From assembly GCA_958295805.1 (NCBI GenBank), contig OY282373.1, forward strand, positions 405,001 through 469,000: a DNA stretch of 64,000 nt, read 5' to 3'. Shown piece after piece: positions 7,750 through 17,318 of this stretch (positions within the stretch are counted from its first letter, which is position 1; each line of letters opens with the position of its first letter). Under the pieces are notes generated by a model that saw only the letters and a list, made by a program, of their open reading frames with translations, ran no database searches and was not told the DNA's origin. A program made the translations under genes and the position numbers. Origin of the DNA: an uncultured Nitrospirales bacterium. GTDB taxonomy: Bacteria > Nitrospirota > Nitrospiria > Nitrospirales > UBA8639.

Positions 7750-8235
7750 TCAATGAGAAAACTGAATTCCCGTCTCACGAACGCCCTCAATCCCGATTGC
7801 CCATTCATGCACGGAAATGGGGTTACTGAGAAAACGTGATCCCTGTCTCCTGCACTTTTCGCGGTAGGGGAGCATCCAGACGAGGGATTCGTCGTGCAGG
7901 TCGCCGACTTGGATGCGGTTGCCCCAGGGGTCGCGGAAGTCGCAGCGGAAGGGCGGTTCCAACGTCAGGCCGTATGTGTTGATGAGTTTCTCACGGATTT
8001 CATTGATTTGTGCTTCATCCCGGACCATGAGGCCGAAGTGTTTCGTGCGATCGGGTTGCAGGGTTTCCACTTCAAAAATGGCCAAGAATTGATGTTCGCC
8101 CAGTTTGCACCAGGCGGCTCCCTCTCCGCCCCGCAGCATTTCCAGATTAAACACGTCTGAGTAAAACTCCACGGCTTTTTGCGCGTCATCCACTTCAATG
8201 ACGACGTGATTGCATCCATAGACTTGAACGGCCAT
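7750..8235 (-). CDS. VOC (glyoxalase/bleomycin-resistance) superfamily protein
   Basis: 161 residues. The first ~125 form a vicinal-oxygen-chelate fold: YGCNHVVIEVDDAQKAVEFY at the start, then HFGLMVRDEAQINEIREKL and FRCDFRDPWGNRIQVGD, the last containing the usual DPxGN turn. VOC proteins bind a metal and act as lyases, dioxygenases or resistance proteins; the substrate cannot be read from sequence. The final ~35 residues (from SRFLSNPI) are encoded by the repeat-rich DNA beside the MITE and look like a read-through extension rather than part of the fold. It has no operon partner. Confidence 0.75.
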   Translation of the reverse strand: MAVQVYGCNHVVIEVDDAQKAVEFYSDVFNLEMLRGGEGAAWCKLGEHQFLAIFEVETLQPDRTKHFGLMVRDEAQINEIREKLINTYGLTLEPPFRCDFRDPWGNRIQVGDLHDESLVWMLPYREKCRRQGSRFLSNPISVHEWAIGIEGVRETGIQFSH

Positions 8236-8353
8236 TTCTCTCCTCCGTTTTTTGCTGTTGGGTCTCTGGTTCTTTGTTTCTCATCATAGCAGATTCTTCT
8301 GCTCATTTGTCCTGAATCTGTGTAGTGGCAGCATCTTCTGCTGCCTGGAAGAA

Positions 8354-8372
8354 GGCGCGATGAGATCGCGCC
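8354..8372. repeat. Palindromic repeat
   Basis: GGCGCGATGAGATCGCGCC is a near-perfect hairpin around a central ATGAGAT. The same design occurs at 933-955, 51631-51647 and 51677-51695, usually next to GTAG or CTAC. Confidence 0.6.
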
Positions 8373-8513
8373 GCTACCATCAGAACGACTGGAGAAAACC
8401 TATGTAAGGGAGGAGTTTTTCTGCCAACGTTGTGGTGAAATTCGGTATTGGCGAAGAAAAACGGGATGGTCACCAGTGCGGACGTCGCGGAACGTTTTTA
8501 TGAAAGTATAGGC

Positions 8514-8843
8514 TTACGGGGCAAATGTTTCAGACAAAACCGACAACACTTTCTGGGCAGTGGATGGATTAATTATTCCCAATCGTCTCACTAACCGTTT
8601 TTTATCTACCGTCCGAATTTGATCGAGTACGATGTACCCTTTCTTCCCTTGGAACGTCACCGGCACACGGGTTGGATAGTCTCGTCCCTTGGTGGTCATC
8701 GGGGCAATGATAACCGTTTCGATTGCGTGATTCATTTCATCCGGAGAGATGATGAGGCCGGGGCGGGTTTTGCGAATTTCTCGGCCAACCGTAGGATCTA
8801 AATTGACAAGATGAACTTCAAAACGAAAGACTACCAGATCCAT
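8514..8843 (-). CDS. mazF: MazF/PemK-family mRNA interferase toxin
   Basis: 109 residues. MazF toxins are sequence-specific endoribonucleases. The SH3-like fold is plain: FEVHLVNLDPTVGREIRKTR, PGLIISPDEMN, VIIAPMTTKGRDYPTRVPV and the C-terminal LSETF. The conserved R-K-T-R-P segment after the first strands and the T/S in APMT are present, so it should be active. It overlaps the end of mazE by 13 bases and is translated second, as in most mazEF operons. Confidence 0.9.
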   Translation of the reverse strand: MDLVVFRFEVHLVNLDPTVGREIRKTRPGLIISPDEMNHAIETVIIAPMTTKGRDYPTRVPVTFQGKKGYIVLDQIRTVDKKRLVRRLGIINPSTAQKVLSVLSETFAP

Positions 8844-9085
8844 TCGGTCTTATCCCAGTCGGAGCCTGACGTTATCCTGGAATCAAGAAGCTGGTCTTCT
8901 CTCCTTGATGCCATTTCCTTGAATGCCTGTTTCCAGCCCGTTCTCGGTTTTGTCAGGGAATGGATAATCAGTTGTCCGTTTTTCGCTTCCAGTTCGACGG
9001 AATCTTCTAATTGACATTGTTTTAAGAGGGTTTTCGGGATCCGAATGCCACGAGAATTTCCGATAGTGACCACTTTGGTTTTCAT
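8831..9085 (-). CDS. mazE: MazE-family antitoxin (AbrB fold)
   Basis: 84 residues. The N-terminal swapped-hairpin AbrB domain (KTKVVTIGNSRGIRIPKTLL) binds DNA, and the C-terminal flexible tail (from about 50, with DKTEWIW at the end) would bind and inhibit MazF. ATG 9085 is chosen because AGGGGTGA lies about 7 bases upstream; a GTG at 9094 would overlap that site. The gene is preceded by a strong promoter carrying two palindromes, consistent with autoregulation. Confidence 0.9.
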   Translation of the reverse strand: MKTKVVTIGNSRGIRIPKTLLKQCQLEDSVELEAKNGQLIIHSLTKPRTGWKQAFKEMASRREDQLLDSRITSGSDWDKTEWIW

Positions 9086-9110
9086 AGGATTCACCCCTAG
9101 AATTATTGAA

Positions 9111-9150
9111 TAATTACGTTGTAATTACACAAAAATATTTTGTGTGTCAA
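9111..9150 (-). promoter_or_regulatory. mazEF promoter with two palindromic operators
   Basis: On the minus strand TTGACA (9145-9150) and TAATTA (9122-9127) are separated by exactly 17 bases. A perfect 8-3-8 palindrome (ACACAAAA-ATA-TTTTGTGT, 9127-9145) fills the spacer, and a perfect 7-3-7 palindrome (TAATTAC-GTT-GTAATTA, 9111-9127) covers the -10. These are good candidates for MazE/MazEF binding sites that would block RNA polymerase. Confidence 0.75.
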
Positions 9151-9174
9151 GTCAACTGACGGAGAAACAGAACG

Positions 9175-10782
9175 TCATCCCATCTCCAGAAGATCGTGGT
9201 TGGGGTTTCGTTCTTTGGCGAAGTTTTTTGACCAGGGGGAACGGAAGAGGACCACGGGGCGGCCGCGCTGGTCTTTCACCACCAGGGCATCCGATGGGGC
9301 GCTGAAGGTATGGAGGTCGCCGTCCAACCAGGCGCTGCACTCATACGGCAGAGATTCCAGTCGAGTGTTCACGCGATATTCGTTTCGCAAGCGAAATTGC
9401 AGCACGTCGCATTGCAGACGGCCCACGGCTCCGACGAAGAATTCCAGATCATCGAGGCTCCAGAGAATTTGCACCGTGCCTTCGACGGCCATTTGTTCCA
9501 TGCCTTTGTCAAAGGCTTTGCGTTTTCCCACGTCGGTGGGGTGAATCCTGGCAAAGACTTCGGGTTGAAACTGGGGAAGCGGCTTGTAGTTGAATCCCTT
9601 GCCGAGTGAGATGGTGTCGCCAATGGCAAACTGGCCCGGGTTGATGATGCCGATGATGTCTCCGGGATACGCCACGTCTACGGTGTGGCGGTTCCGGGCG
9701 ACGAGACTATGGGGCCGAGACAGACGAATCTCATTGCCCAATCGATGGTGCGTGACCGTCATGTCTCGTTCGAATCGTCCGGAACACACTCGCAAGAAGG
9801 CGGTGCTGTCTCGATGTCGGGGATTCATGTTCGCCTGGATTTTGAACACGTAGGCGCTGAACGGCGTTTCTATGGGGTCTACGATGATTTCGCTTCCATC
9901 AGGTCGGTCAGCCGTTCGAGGCAGGGCCGCGGGTGCCATATCCACGAAGGCGTCGAAGAAATTTTCAATCCCGAAGTTCGTCAGCGCGGACGCAAAAAAG
10001 ACGGGCGTCACGTTACCGGTGAGAAAGGCATCGTGCGTATAGGGATTGCCGGCCACTTCCAGGAGTTCTAAATCGTGGTTGACCCGTTGCAACGCCTCGT
10101 CGTCGATCAACTCGTTGACCTCAGTGCCGTCCAGGGACAGTTCAGCACGGCCGGCTTTCGCCGACCCGCCGGCCGCCTTTTTCTGAAACACCGAGACCCG
10201 TCGCGTGGCCCGGTCAACGACGCCGACGAATTGTTGCCCCGAACCCACGGGCCAATTGACGGCGTTGGCGTGAATACCCAGGACGTCTTCCACTTCGGCC
10301 ATAAGATCGAGTGGAGCACGTCCCGGCAGGTCCATTTTGTTGATGAGCGTCAACACGGGGATTCTGCGTAATCGACACACGTCAAAGAGTTTCCGCGTTT
10401 GGGTCTCCACGCCTTTGGCCGCGTCGATGACCATGACGGCGCTGTCCGCGGCGGTCAGCGTGCGATAGGTGTCCTCACAGAAATCCTGATGGCCCGGCGT
10501 GTCAAGGAGGTTGATGACCGCCCGTTTGTAGGGGAACTGCATGGCCGACGCCGTAATCGAAATCCCGCGCTCTTGTTCCATGTCCATCCAATCGGACGCC
10601 GCGGTCCTGGCGCTTTTTCGGCTGCCGACCATGCCGGCGGTGCGGACCATTCCTGAATAGAGCAGCAATTTTTCCGTCACCGTGGTTTTTCCGGCGTCGG
10701 GATGGCTGATGATGGCAAAGGTCCGGCGTGTGTTGGCGTGGGACCGAACCTCGTTGTGAACGTGTGAATTGTTCGTGGACAT
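9175..10782 (-). CDS. prfC: Peptide chain release factor 3
   Basis: 535 residues. RF3 is a GTPase that recycles RF1/RF2 from the ribosome after termination. The G1 loop SHPDAGKTTVTEKL near residue 25, the RGISITASA switch I/G2 region, DTPGHQDF (G3) and NKMD (G4) are all present, followed by EF-Tu-like domains II and III with RFF-type C-terminal sequences. An upstream extension of the frame to 10971 is out of phase with tolC and rejected; ATG 10782 gives MSTNNSHVHN and the usual length. It lies 25 bases after the tolC-like gene on the same strand, an unusual companion for an efflux operon. Confidence 0.93.
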   Translation of the reverse strand: MSTNNSHVHNEVRSHANTRRTFAIISHPDAGKTTVTEKLLLYSGMVRTAGMVGSRKSARTAASDWMDMEQERGISITASAMQFPYKRAVINLLDTPGHQDFCEDTYRTLTAADSAVMVIDAAKGVETQTRKLFDVCRLRRIPVLTLINKMDLPGRAPLDLMAEVEDVLGIHANAVNWPVGSGQQFVGVVDRATRRVSVFQKKAAGGSAKAGRAELSLDGTEVNELIDDEALQRVNHDLELLEVAGNPYTHDAFLTGNVTPVFFASALTNFGIENFFDAFVDMAPAALPRTADRPDGSEIIVDPIETPFSAYVFKIQANMNPRHRDSTAFLRVCSGRFERDMTVTHHRLGNEIRLSRPHSLVARNRHTVDVAYPGDIIGIINPGQFAIGDTISLGKGFNYKPLPQFQPEVFARIHPTDVGKRKAFDKGMEQMAVEGTVQILWSLDDLEFFVGAVGRLQCDVLQFRLRNEYRVNTRLESLPYECSAWLDGDLHTFSAPSDALVVKDQRGRPVVLFRSPWSKNFAKERNPNHDLLEMG

Positions 10783-10807
10783 CTGACCTTTCGGGGAAGG
10801 GAGCGGC

Positions 10808-12187
10808 TCAGAGATCTTCCAACCGACCTTGGGCTCGGGCGAGATCCACGCGTGAGGCATTGAAACGAAACAGTGCTTCAATGAGGTTGTCCCTGGCCTG
10901 CGCCACCGAGGTTTGGGCGTCCGTGACCTCAATGTTCGTGGCCACGCCCACGGCGAAGCGCTGACGGGCAAGATGCAGTTCCTGTAAGGCCAGACGCAGT
11001 CCTTTTTGGGCCACGCCGACTTGTTGTCGGGTTGATCCCAGGGTCAGGAGGGCGTCCCTGACTTCCAGGGCCACTTGATACTCGATGTCTCTGGTTTTGA
11101 GATCCTCCTGGCGGACGAGACTTCGACTCTCAGACACGCGCCCCTCCCATTGGCCTCCGTCAAAAATGGGAATGGACGCCAGAATTTGCAGGTTGTTGTT
11201 GGTCAACGCATTAGCGGGCTGATTGCCGATTATGCCCACGTCTCCGCTGCCCGTCAGAGAAGGCAACCGTTCCATGGTGACGGAACTTAACGTGAGTTCC
11301 GCCAAACGTTTGCGTTTTTTCTGGGCTTTGAGTTCCACTCGGTTTTCACTGGCGACGTGTAAGGCATCGTGGATGGTTTGCGTCGCCACGTCGGTCAACG
11401 TGAGTTTGTCGGTCAGCACTAATTTCACGTCGAAGGGCAGGCCGATGGCTCGGCTCAAATTGAGCCGAGCTCGATTCTCATCATTTCTGGCCACGAGCAA
11501 CCGTTGTTTTTCGTTTTCGAATTGGACTCTGGCCCGAGTCACGTCCAGGCTCGTGGCCATACCCGCGGCCTTACGTTCCATGGACAAGCGCAGCAGTGCC
11601 TTGTTCAATTTCGCGTCTGCCCAGCGGGCTGCCACGGCTTTCTTGGCCCGTAACGCTTCTAGGTAGGCGAGACCGACGACGGCCATGGTGTCCATTTTTG
11701 TGATTTCCGAGTCAAGGGTGGCCACCTCGACGTTCGTGCGTGCGGCACGCCATTTCTGAATGAGGCTGAGGCTGAAAATATTCTGGGTCAACGCCACGCG
11801 GCTTTCGTAAAAATCTCTTGGGTCGGAAACTTTCGCGGAACCCCCGAATGCGCCCAAAAAGAATCGCCTTCTCGCTCCGCTGACCCTGGCGGACACGTTC
11901 GGCAGCAGTGTTCCGCGCTGGGTGAAGGCTTGCTCCGCGGCCTGGGTGATCCGCTCTTGAAAGAGCCGCACCGTGGGGTTGTCACCCACTGCAGCTTCCA
12001 TGGCGTCGCGCATACTGAGCCGCAGGTCCGGCGGCGTCTGAGGGGAGACGGCTTGACCCTGCGCCCAGGAGAGTTGAGAGGCGTTACACCACGACGCGAT
12101 TCCAGCCAGAATCAGGATAAGCAGATGGATTCGGTGGATGGACGTGTTCCCGCTGGAACCGGCGTAATGTCTCAACGTGGTGCTCAT
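10808..12187 (-). CDS. TolC-family outer-membrane efflux protein
   Basis: 459 residues. It begins with a signal peptide (IHLLILILAGIASWCNASQLSWA), followed by two repeated alpha-hairpin halves typical of TolC/OEP proteins: SMRDAMEAAVGDNPTVRLFQERI and, later, VRQEDLKTRDIEYQVALEVRDALL, with a conserved equatorial region. The C-terminal part (LARQRFAVGVATNIEVTDAQ) carries the family's second repeat. It would form the outer-membrane exit duct for the RND pump encoded just upstream: its start overlaps that gene's stop by four bases (ATGA), indicating translational coupling. Confidence 0.9.
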   Translation of the reverse strand: MSTTLRHYAGSSGNTSIHRIHLLILILAGIASWCNASQLSWAQGQAVSPQTPPDLRLSMRDAMEAAVGDNPTVRLFQERITQAAEQAFTQRGTLLPNVSARVSGARRRFFLGAFGGSAKVSDPRDFYESRVALTQNIFSLSLIQKWRAARTNVEVATLDSEITKMDTMAVVGLAYLEALRAKKAVAARWADAKLNKALLRLSMERKAAGMATSLDVTRARVQFENEKQRLLVARNDENRARLNLSRAIGLPFDVKLVLTDKLTLTDVATQTIHDALHVASENRVELKAQKKRKRLAELTLSSVTMERLPSLTGSGDVGIIGNQPANALTNNNLQILASIPIFDGGQWEGRVSESRSLVRQEDLKTRDIEYQVALEVRDALLTLGSTRQQVGVAQKGLRLALQELHLARQRFAVGVATNIEVTDAQTSVAQARDNLIEALFRFNASRVDLARAQGRLEDL

Positions 12188-15100
12188 GAGTGAGGAATCT
12201 CCGGAACCAGGGCATCGGCTGAAGATTCGGCGTCTCTTTTCAACTTCCAGTCCATCACGAGGCTGAATAACGCCGGCACGACGAGGATCGTAAATACGGT
12301 GGAGAGGATCAGTCCGCCGAGGACCACGCTGCCGATGCCTCGATACAATTCCGAGCCTGCGCCGGAAGCCAGAACCAGCGGCAGTAGGCCGAACGTCGTC
12401 GTCAACATGCTCATCATGATGGGCCGCACGCGAGTTCGCACGGCTTCGCTGACGGCTTCACGGACCGACATGCCGGCGGCTTCGCCTTCATTCGACTTCC
12501 ACAGGTTTCGCCGGGTCGGATCCATGAAGTTCAAGGCCTGATGCACGACCAGAATGGCATTGTTGACCACGACGCCGATCAGAATAATGAATCCCAACAT
12601 GGTCAAGACGTCCAAGGGTTGATAGGCGATCCCGAGATTGACGACGAACAATCCGAGAATGCCGCCGGCCGCGGCCAACGGCACACTGAAGATAATAACA
12701 AAGGGATAGAGGAAGCTTTCAAACAAGGCGGCCATGAGCAAATACGTGATGAGCAGGGCGAGGAGAAGATTGTATTTCAGGGCGTCATAGGTTTTCGTGA
12801 GGTCATCCGCCGTGCCCGACAGACGGACGTTATAGAGCCGACCAAGTTGTCCCCCTTCTTTGATGGGCAGGATGACGTTCTCTTCGATCAACTCCATGGC
12901 CGTTTCCAGCGGCATCTGGTCCGGCGGAATGACCTGAATGGTGATCGCCCGTTCTCGTTCAATGTGATTGATTTGTTCGGGGCCTGCAATGAGTCGAACG
13001 TCGGCCACGTCTCCCACCGTGGCGAGGTGGCCACCGGGAGTAAAGATGGGCAGATTACTCAGGTCTTGCGTTCGACCGGCATAATGATCCATGCCGCGAA
13101 TGGTGAGATCGATTTCGTCCCCCTCAAACTGGTAGTCACTGGCCTTTGCTCCGTCAACCAACGCATCCACCGTAAAGCCGAGTTCTTGATTCGTCATTTG
13201 CACATCGGCCGCCCGTTCTCGTTTCAGGCTCACGCGGACTTCAGGACTGCCCAGGTCGAGACTGGGTTTCGGTCGAACCTGTGCTCCCGGCAAGAGTGCT
13301 CGAACGCTTCCAAAAATTTGTCCACCCAGCGCCACAAGCCGGTTGAGGTCCGGTCCCGTAACTTCAACGTCGATGTTTCGCCCTTCGCCCAACCCCTGTT
13401 GAAACAGACTGCTTTGCGTCACAATTCCGATGATCCCGGGGATATCGGCAAAAGCTTTGCGAAAAACCGGAATCAACTCTCGGATTCGGTCGTCGTCATT
13501 CGTGCGGCCGCCCATGAACACGGAACGTCCGCGTGCCACGTAGAAGAAATTCCTGATACTGGGGCCATCCAACGCCGCTTCCTCCGGGGAACCGGGTTCG
13601 GCGTTCCAATAGGGAGCGAGCACGTGCTCAATCGTTTCTCCTAAACGAATGAATTTCTCCGTATTATACCCGGGTGGAGGGAGAACAATCCCGATGATCA
13701 GATTTCGATTCCCACTGGGAAGATATTCGGCTTTTGGCATCAACAGCACGGGGACGCCGACGGCGAACGCGGTTAATCCGACGACGATTCCCACGCGCCG
13801 ACGGAAATTGCCGCACATCCAATGAACCAAATCTCCCACGCGGTCGGCGTTCAATCCCATTCGGTCGGCCATTCGACTGCGACGACCCGCCGGCACGTTC
13901 ACGCGAGTGGAAGAGCGGCTCTCAGGTGTCCCACGGTTTCGGGTCGTGAGCACGCGGGCGGACAGGCAAGGAATCACGGTGATGGAGACCAGCAGACTCA
14001 GACCGACGCCGGCGCTGATGGCAATGGCGATGTCTCGAAAGAGTTGCCCGGCTTGTTCTTCAACGAAGATGATCGGCACGAAGACGGCAATGGTGGTCAG
14101 CGTGCTGGCCAGCACCGCGCCCCATACTTCGACGGTGCCGTCATAGGCCGCTTGAAAGAGCGGCTTGCCCGATTCTCGATGCCGGTAAATGTTCTCGAGG
14201 ACCACGATCGAATTATCGACTAACATGCCGGCCGCGAACGTCATGCCCGCGAGACTGATGACGTTGACGTTCCGGTCAAGGGCCCACAGGGCGATGAAGG
14301 TCCCCATGATGCTGATCGGAATGGCTAATCCGATCACGAGCGTCGTGCTGCCCGTGCGTAAAAACAGAAAGAGAATCGTCACGGCGAAGATGCTGCCGAT
14401 CACCAGATTGTGTTGGACCAACGAGAGGGAGTCATAAATGTAGTCCGTCTCGTCGTAGACTTGAAACAGTTGTAATCCGCGTCGGTGAAGAATCTCCTCG
14501 TTTAAGTCCTGCACGGCTTCGTGGAGGTTCTCCATTGTGTCGAGAATATTGGCGCCGGTTTCGCGAATGGCATTGACGGCAATGGAATGCCGGCCCATTT
14601 CCCGGACGACGTGTAACGGGTCTTTGTACGCAATGCGTACGTCGGCGACGTCCCGCACGTACACGGGCGCGCCGTTTCGCCTGGCAATGATGACGTTTTC
14701 CACGTCTTCGGGGCTTCGATATTCCCCGATCGTTCTCACGACGTACGTCCGTTTGCCTTCGTCGAAATCTCCCGCGCTGAAGTCGCGATTTTCCTGATCC
14801 AGTGTTTGCGCCAAGTCTCGCACGGTCAGGGACCGCGTGGCCAATTTCATCGGGTCCACGAGCACGCGCAGTTCTCGCGTGCGTCCGCCGTAGACGTTTG
14901 AAGCGGCCACGCCGGAAATTCGCTCGAACCTCGCCTTGATCACGTCTTCGGTAAAGTCCCGCATCGTGTCGATTTCCACGAAGTTGTGTTCCAATGGTTC
15001 GAGAATAAACCAGGCCATGGCGTTGCCGCGCGTATCGGCGCTGCTGATCACGGGTTCATCCACCTCATCGGGATATTCCTTGACCTGATTCAAGCGATTG

Positions 15101-15426
15101 GAGACGCGGAGAAGGGCCGTGTCGTTGTTCGTCCCTGAGGGAAAACGAAGGACGATTTTGGCGGAATCGTAGGAACTTTCCCCAAACATCCTCTCGTGTC
15201 CTTCAACGCTTTTCAACTGTTCCTCCTGTTCATCCACGATCTCACGTTCCACTTCTTTGGGGCTGGCACCCTGCCATTGTGTTTCAACCGTGATCTCGGC
15301 TTTGGAGACGTCGGGGGTGAGTTGGATCGGAAGCTTGGCGAGAGACACGAATCCGAAGAGGACCACCAGAATGACGCCGACGGTGGTCGTCACGGGATAC
15401 CGGATGGCGAATTGAATGACGTTCAT
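12184..15426 (-). CDS. RND efflux pump, inner-membrane transporter (HAE-1-like)
   Basis: 1,080 residues with the complete RND layout: TM1 near the N-terminus (FAIRYPVTTTVGVILVVLFG), a large periplasmic loop, TM2-6, the conserved TM4 segment FAAGMLVDNSIVVLENIYRH (proton-relay Asp/Asn), a second periplasmic loop, and TM8-12 with GVVVNNAILVV. Proton-driven trimeric pumps of this type export hydrophobic toxins or drugs; the substrate is not predictable. ATG 15426 (MNVIQFAI) is chosen over an upstream in-frame extension. It sits between the periplasmic adaptor and the TolC-like gene, forming one operon. Confidence 0.93.
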   Translation of the reverse strand: MNVIQFAIRYPVTTTVGVILVVLFGFVSLAKLPIQLTPDVSKAEITVETQWQGASPKEVEREIVDEQEEQLKSVEGHERMFGESSYDSAKIVLRFPSGTNNDTALLRVSNRLNQVKEYPDEVDEPVISSADTRGNAMAWFILEPLEHNFVEIDTMRDFTEDVIKARFERISGVAASNVYGGRTRELRVLVDPMKLATRSLTVRDLAQTLDQENRDFSAGDFDEGKRTYVVRTIGEYRSPEDVENVIIARRNGAPVYVRDVADVRIAYKDPLHVVREMGRHSIAVNAIRETGANILDTMENLHEAVQDLNEEILHRRGLQLFQVYDETDYIYDSLSLVQHNLVIGSIFAVTILFLFLRTGSTTLVIGLAIPISIMGTFIALWALDRNVNVISLAGMTFAAGMLVDNSIVVLENIYRHRESGKPLFQAAYDGTVEVWGAVLASTLTTIAVFVPIIFVEEQAGQLFRDIAIAISAGVGLSLLVSITVIPCLSARVLTTRNRGTPESRSSTRVNVPAGRRSRMADRMGLNADRVGDLVHWMCGNFRRRVGIVVGLTAFAVGVPVLLMPKAEYLPSGNRNLIIGIVLPPPGYNTEKFIRLGETIEHVLAPYWNAEPGSPEEAALDGPSIRNFFYVARGRSVFMGGRTNDDDRIRELIPVFRKAFADIPGIIGIVTQSSLFQQGLGEGRNIDVEVTGPDLNRLVALGGQIFGSVRALLPGAQVRPKPSLDLGSPEVRVSLKRERAADVQMTNQELGFTVDALVDGAKASDYQFEGDEIDLTIRGMDHYAGRTQDLSNLPIFTPGGHLATVGDVADVRLIAGPEQINHIERERAITIQVIPPDQMPLETAMELIEENVILPIKEGGQLGRLYNVRLSGTADDLTKTYDALKYNLLLALLITYLLMAALFESFLYPFVIIFSVPLAAAGGILGLFVVNLGIAYQPLDVLTMLGFIILIGVVVNNAILVVHQALNFMDPTRRNLWKSNEGEAAGMSVREAVSEAVRTRVRPIMMSMLTTTFGLLPLVLASGAGSELYRGIGSVVLGGLILSTVFTILVVPALFSLVMDWKLKRDAESSADALVPEIPHS

Positions 15427-15433
15427 GGTTGCT

Positions 15434-16540
15434 TCACGGCGATGCCAACGTGCGCACGGGCTGGCCCGGGAACAGGCGTTCATTGCCCTCCACCACGACG
15501 GTCATGCCCTCGTGAAGTTCCCCCTTGACTTCAAGGCGGTCCTCGAAGTGCATGACCGGAGTCACCGGCACTTGCTGAACCATTCCCTCATTGACCAGAA
15601 ACACAAACTCCTTGCCGCCCCGCAGGACCAGGGCATCCTTGGGAATGACCAAGCCTTCGTGAGCATGACCCACGGGGAGCGTCACGCGCGACACCATGCC
15701 GCTTTTAATCGCCAACGACGGATTCGGAATATCCACTTTGACCGGGAAGGTTCTCGCAACTCGGTCGGCTTGGGCAATCACGGAAAAGACCGTGCCCTGA
15801 GCCACAAACCCGCGGAGGCCGTCAAAGACGGCCGTCACGGGGTCGTGGATTTGAATGTGTTGCACGTAGCGCTCTGGAAGCGGGACCGCGACCTGGACGT
15901 GAGACAGGTCAACCATCTCGATAATCGCACCGCCTTCTTCCACCCACTGCCCGATCTCGGTAAATTCCTGCGTAATCCATCCATCGAAAGGAGCCAGAAT
16001 TCTGGATTTGTTGAGCAGGTCTCGGACGCGCTGGATTTCAGTGCCGAGTTGAGCCAGTCGTTCTCGAAGCGCGCCTTCCTCGGCCAGGGCGTCGTCAAAT
16101 TGCTTTTGGGTGACGAGTTCTTTGGCAAAGAGCACGCGCATTCGGTTCAGATCCTGTTTGGCTTGGCGATAGCGGGTTTTCGCCTCTCGATGCGAGGCCA
16201 GGACGGAATCGAGTTGGATGTGCCACGTGCGCGTCCGCAATTGTGCCAACAATTGCCCGCGTGTGACCGTCATGCCCTCTTCAGCCGGAAACGCTTGGAC
16301 AATTCCCTCCACCTCACTGGCCACGACGCTGCGTTTCCATGGTTCGACGGACCCGACCAACGTGACCGTTTGCTTGACCTCCTGCATAAGGACCGACGCC
16401 ACCCGAACGGGCGTGGGCGGTGGACCTTGGGGCGGCGGCGCGGCCTGTTGCTCGCTACATCCCGTCATCGTCACCAAGCCCAGGAACAGAACGGGCCAAA
16501 TTTTGCGAAGGAACGGTTGCAAAGAGGGTACGATGGTCAT
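15434..16540 (-). CDS. RND efflux periplasmic adaptor lipoprotein (MFP/HlyD family)
   Basis: 368 residues from ATG 16540. A lipoprotein signal peptide ends in LVTMTGC, so the mature protein would be lipid-anchored, like AcrA. Then come the barrel-sandwich/lipoyl half (VTLVGSVEPWKRSVVASEVEG), a coiled-coil hairpin (about 120-190) and the second lipoyl half (ILAPFDGWITQEF), a beta-barrel and the membrane-proximal domain. It bridges the pump and the TolC-like channel. It is the first gene of the operon; the pump ATG lies 7 bases after its stop. A GTG at 16579 would add 13 residues. A Gln/Pro-rich stretch follows the lipid-attachment cysteine. Confidence 0.9.
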   Translation of the reverse strand: MTIVPSLQPFLRKIWPVLFLGLVTMTGCSEQQAAPPPQGPPPTPVRVASVLMQEVKQTVTLVGSVEPWKRSVVASEVEGIVQAFPAEEGMTVTRGQLLAQLRTRTWHIQLDSVLASHREAKTRYRQAKQDLNRMRVLFAKELVTQKQFDDALAEEGALRERLAQLGTEIQRVRDLLNKSRILAPFDGWITQEFTEIGQWVEEGGAIIEMVDLSHVQVAVPLPERYVQHIQIHDPVTAVFDGLRGFVAQGTVFSVIAQADRVARTFPVKVDIPNPSLAIKSGMVSRVTLPVGHAHEGLVIPKDALVLRGGKEFVFLVNEGMVQQVPVTPVMHFEDRLEVKGELHEGMTVVVEGNERLFPGQPVRTLASP

Positions 16541-17318
16541 CACAAGATCAATCAACGTTCTTTTCAATCTTAATACCACTCAGGAACAGCGAACGAACCT
16601 TACCAAGCAGAGAAACCTTCCCTGCCCTTTGTCAGGTGAGGGAAGGTGGGGTAGAGGGGAGAGATGAACTGGTCTTATCAACGAATTCATGGCTCCATAC
16701 AGGAATAACGGCTGCATCGTTTTGCGAGAGAACTCCATATCAGATTATGAAAGAACCCTTCTCATTTATGATAGGTCATTTCACAAAACGGGACAACCAT
16801 TCCGTTTTTCGCCAGTCAATAGCAGGCCAAGTTATCCGGCGAAAGAGAACTCTTTTGAGTTTTTAGCGGAAATCCAGAGCCCGTGGCCTAAGACGCGGGA
16901 CCTACATCTGAATAGGGATGTGATGAGTCAGACCAAATTTCCACTCTCTCTCTTAAAGAGAAAACAAGGTGTGAGAGAAAGAAGAAGCGGAGTGTCAGAC
17001 CGAGTTGTCCATTGGGCAGAACGGGAGGACTGGAGTAATGCTGAAGCTATTGCCGGTGAGGTGATATGGGTGACGTCTTCGGCTAAACTGACCGGCAGTT
17101 ACTGAGGGACTGGTTACAGTATACTTTGTTGCCCAATCAATTCCTCAGAGTCATGGTATCCCTCGCCGGATGCCGTTTTCCTCGTCAGACCAATGCATCC
17201 TTAATCTCCTGTTCAAAAATGTGGGGTCATCTCAGCCTTCTGAAACTGGGCAATTCTCAAGTTTGGGGGAGAAACTGTGTTGAATAAACTGGATAATTGG
17301 GGAAACGCGCCCGGAACG
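16541..17318. other. Intergenic region without a supported gene
   Basis: About 780 bases. A repeat with a TTCCCTGCCC...GTGAGGGAAGG hairpin and GGGGAGAG lies at 16612-16668. A plus-strand frame at 16689-17105 (138 codons) shows no family resemblance and no clear ribosome-binding site, so it is not annotated. The rest is featureless at this level of reading. Confidence 0.5.

Noticed and set aside
12541-13644. Long plus-strand frame of 367 codons
   Set aside because: It is antisense to the RND pump gene, whose motifs are clear; the frame has no recognisable features.
16689-17105. Plus-strand frame of 138 codons
   Set aside because: No ribosome-binding site, no family resemblance and irregular composition; treated as chance.
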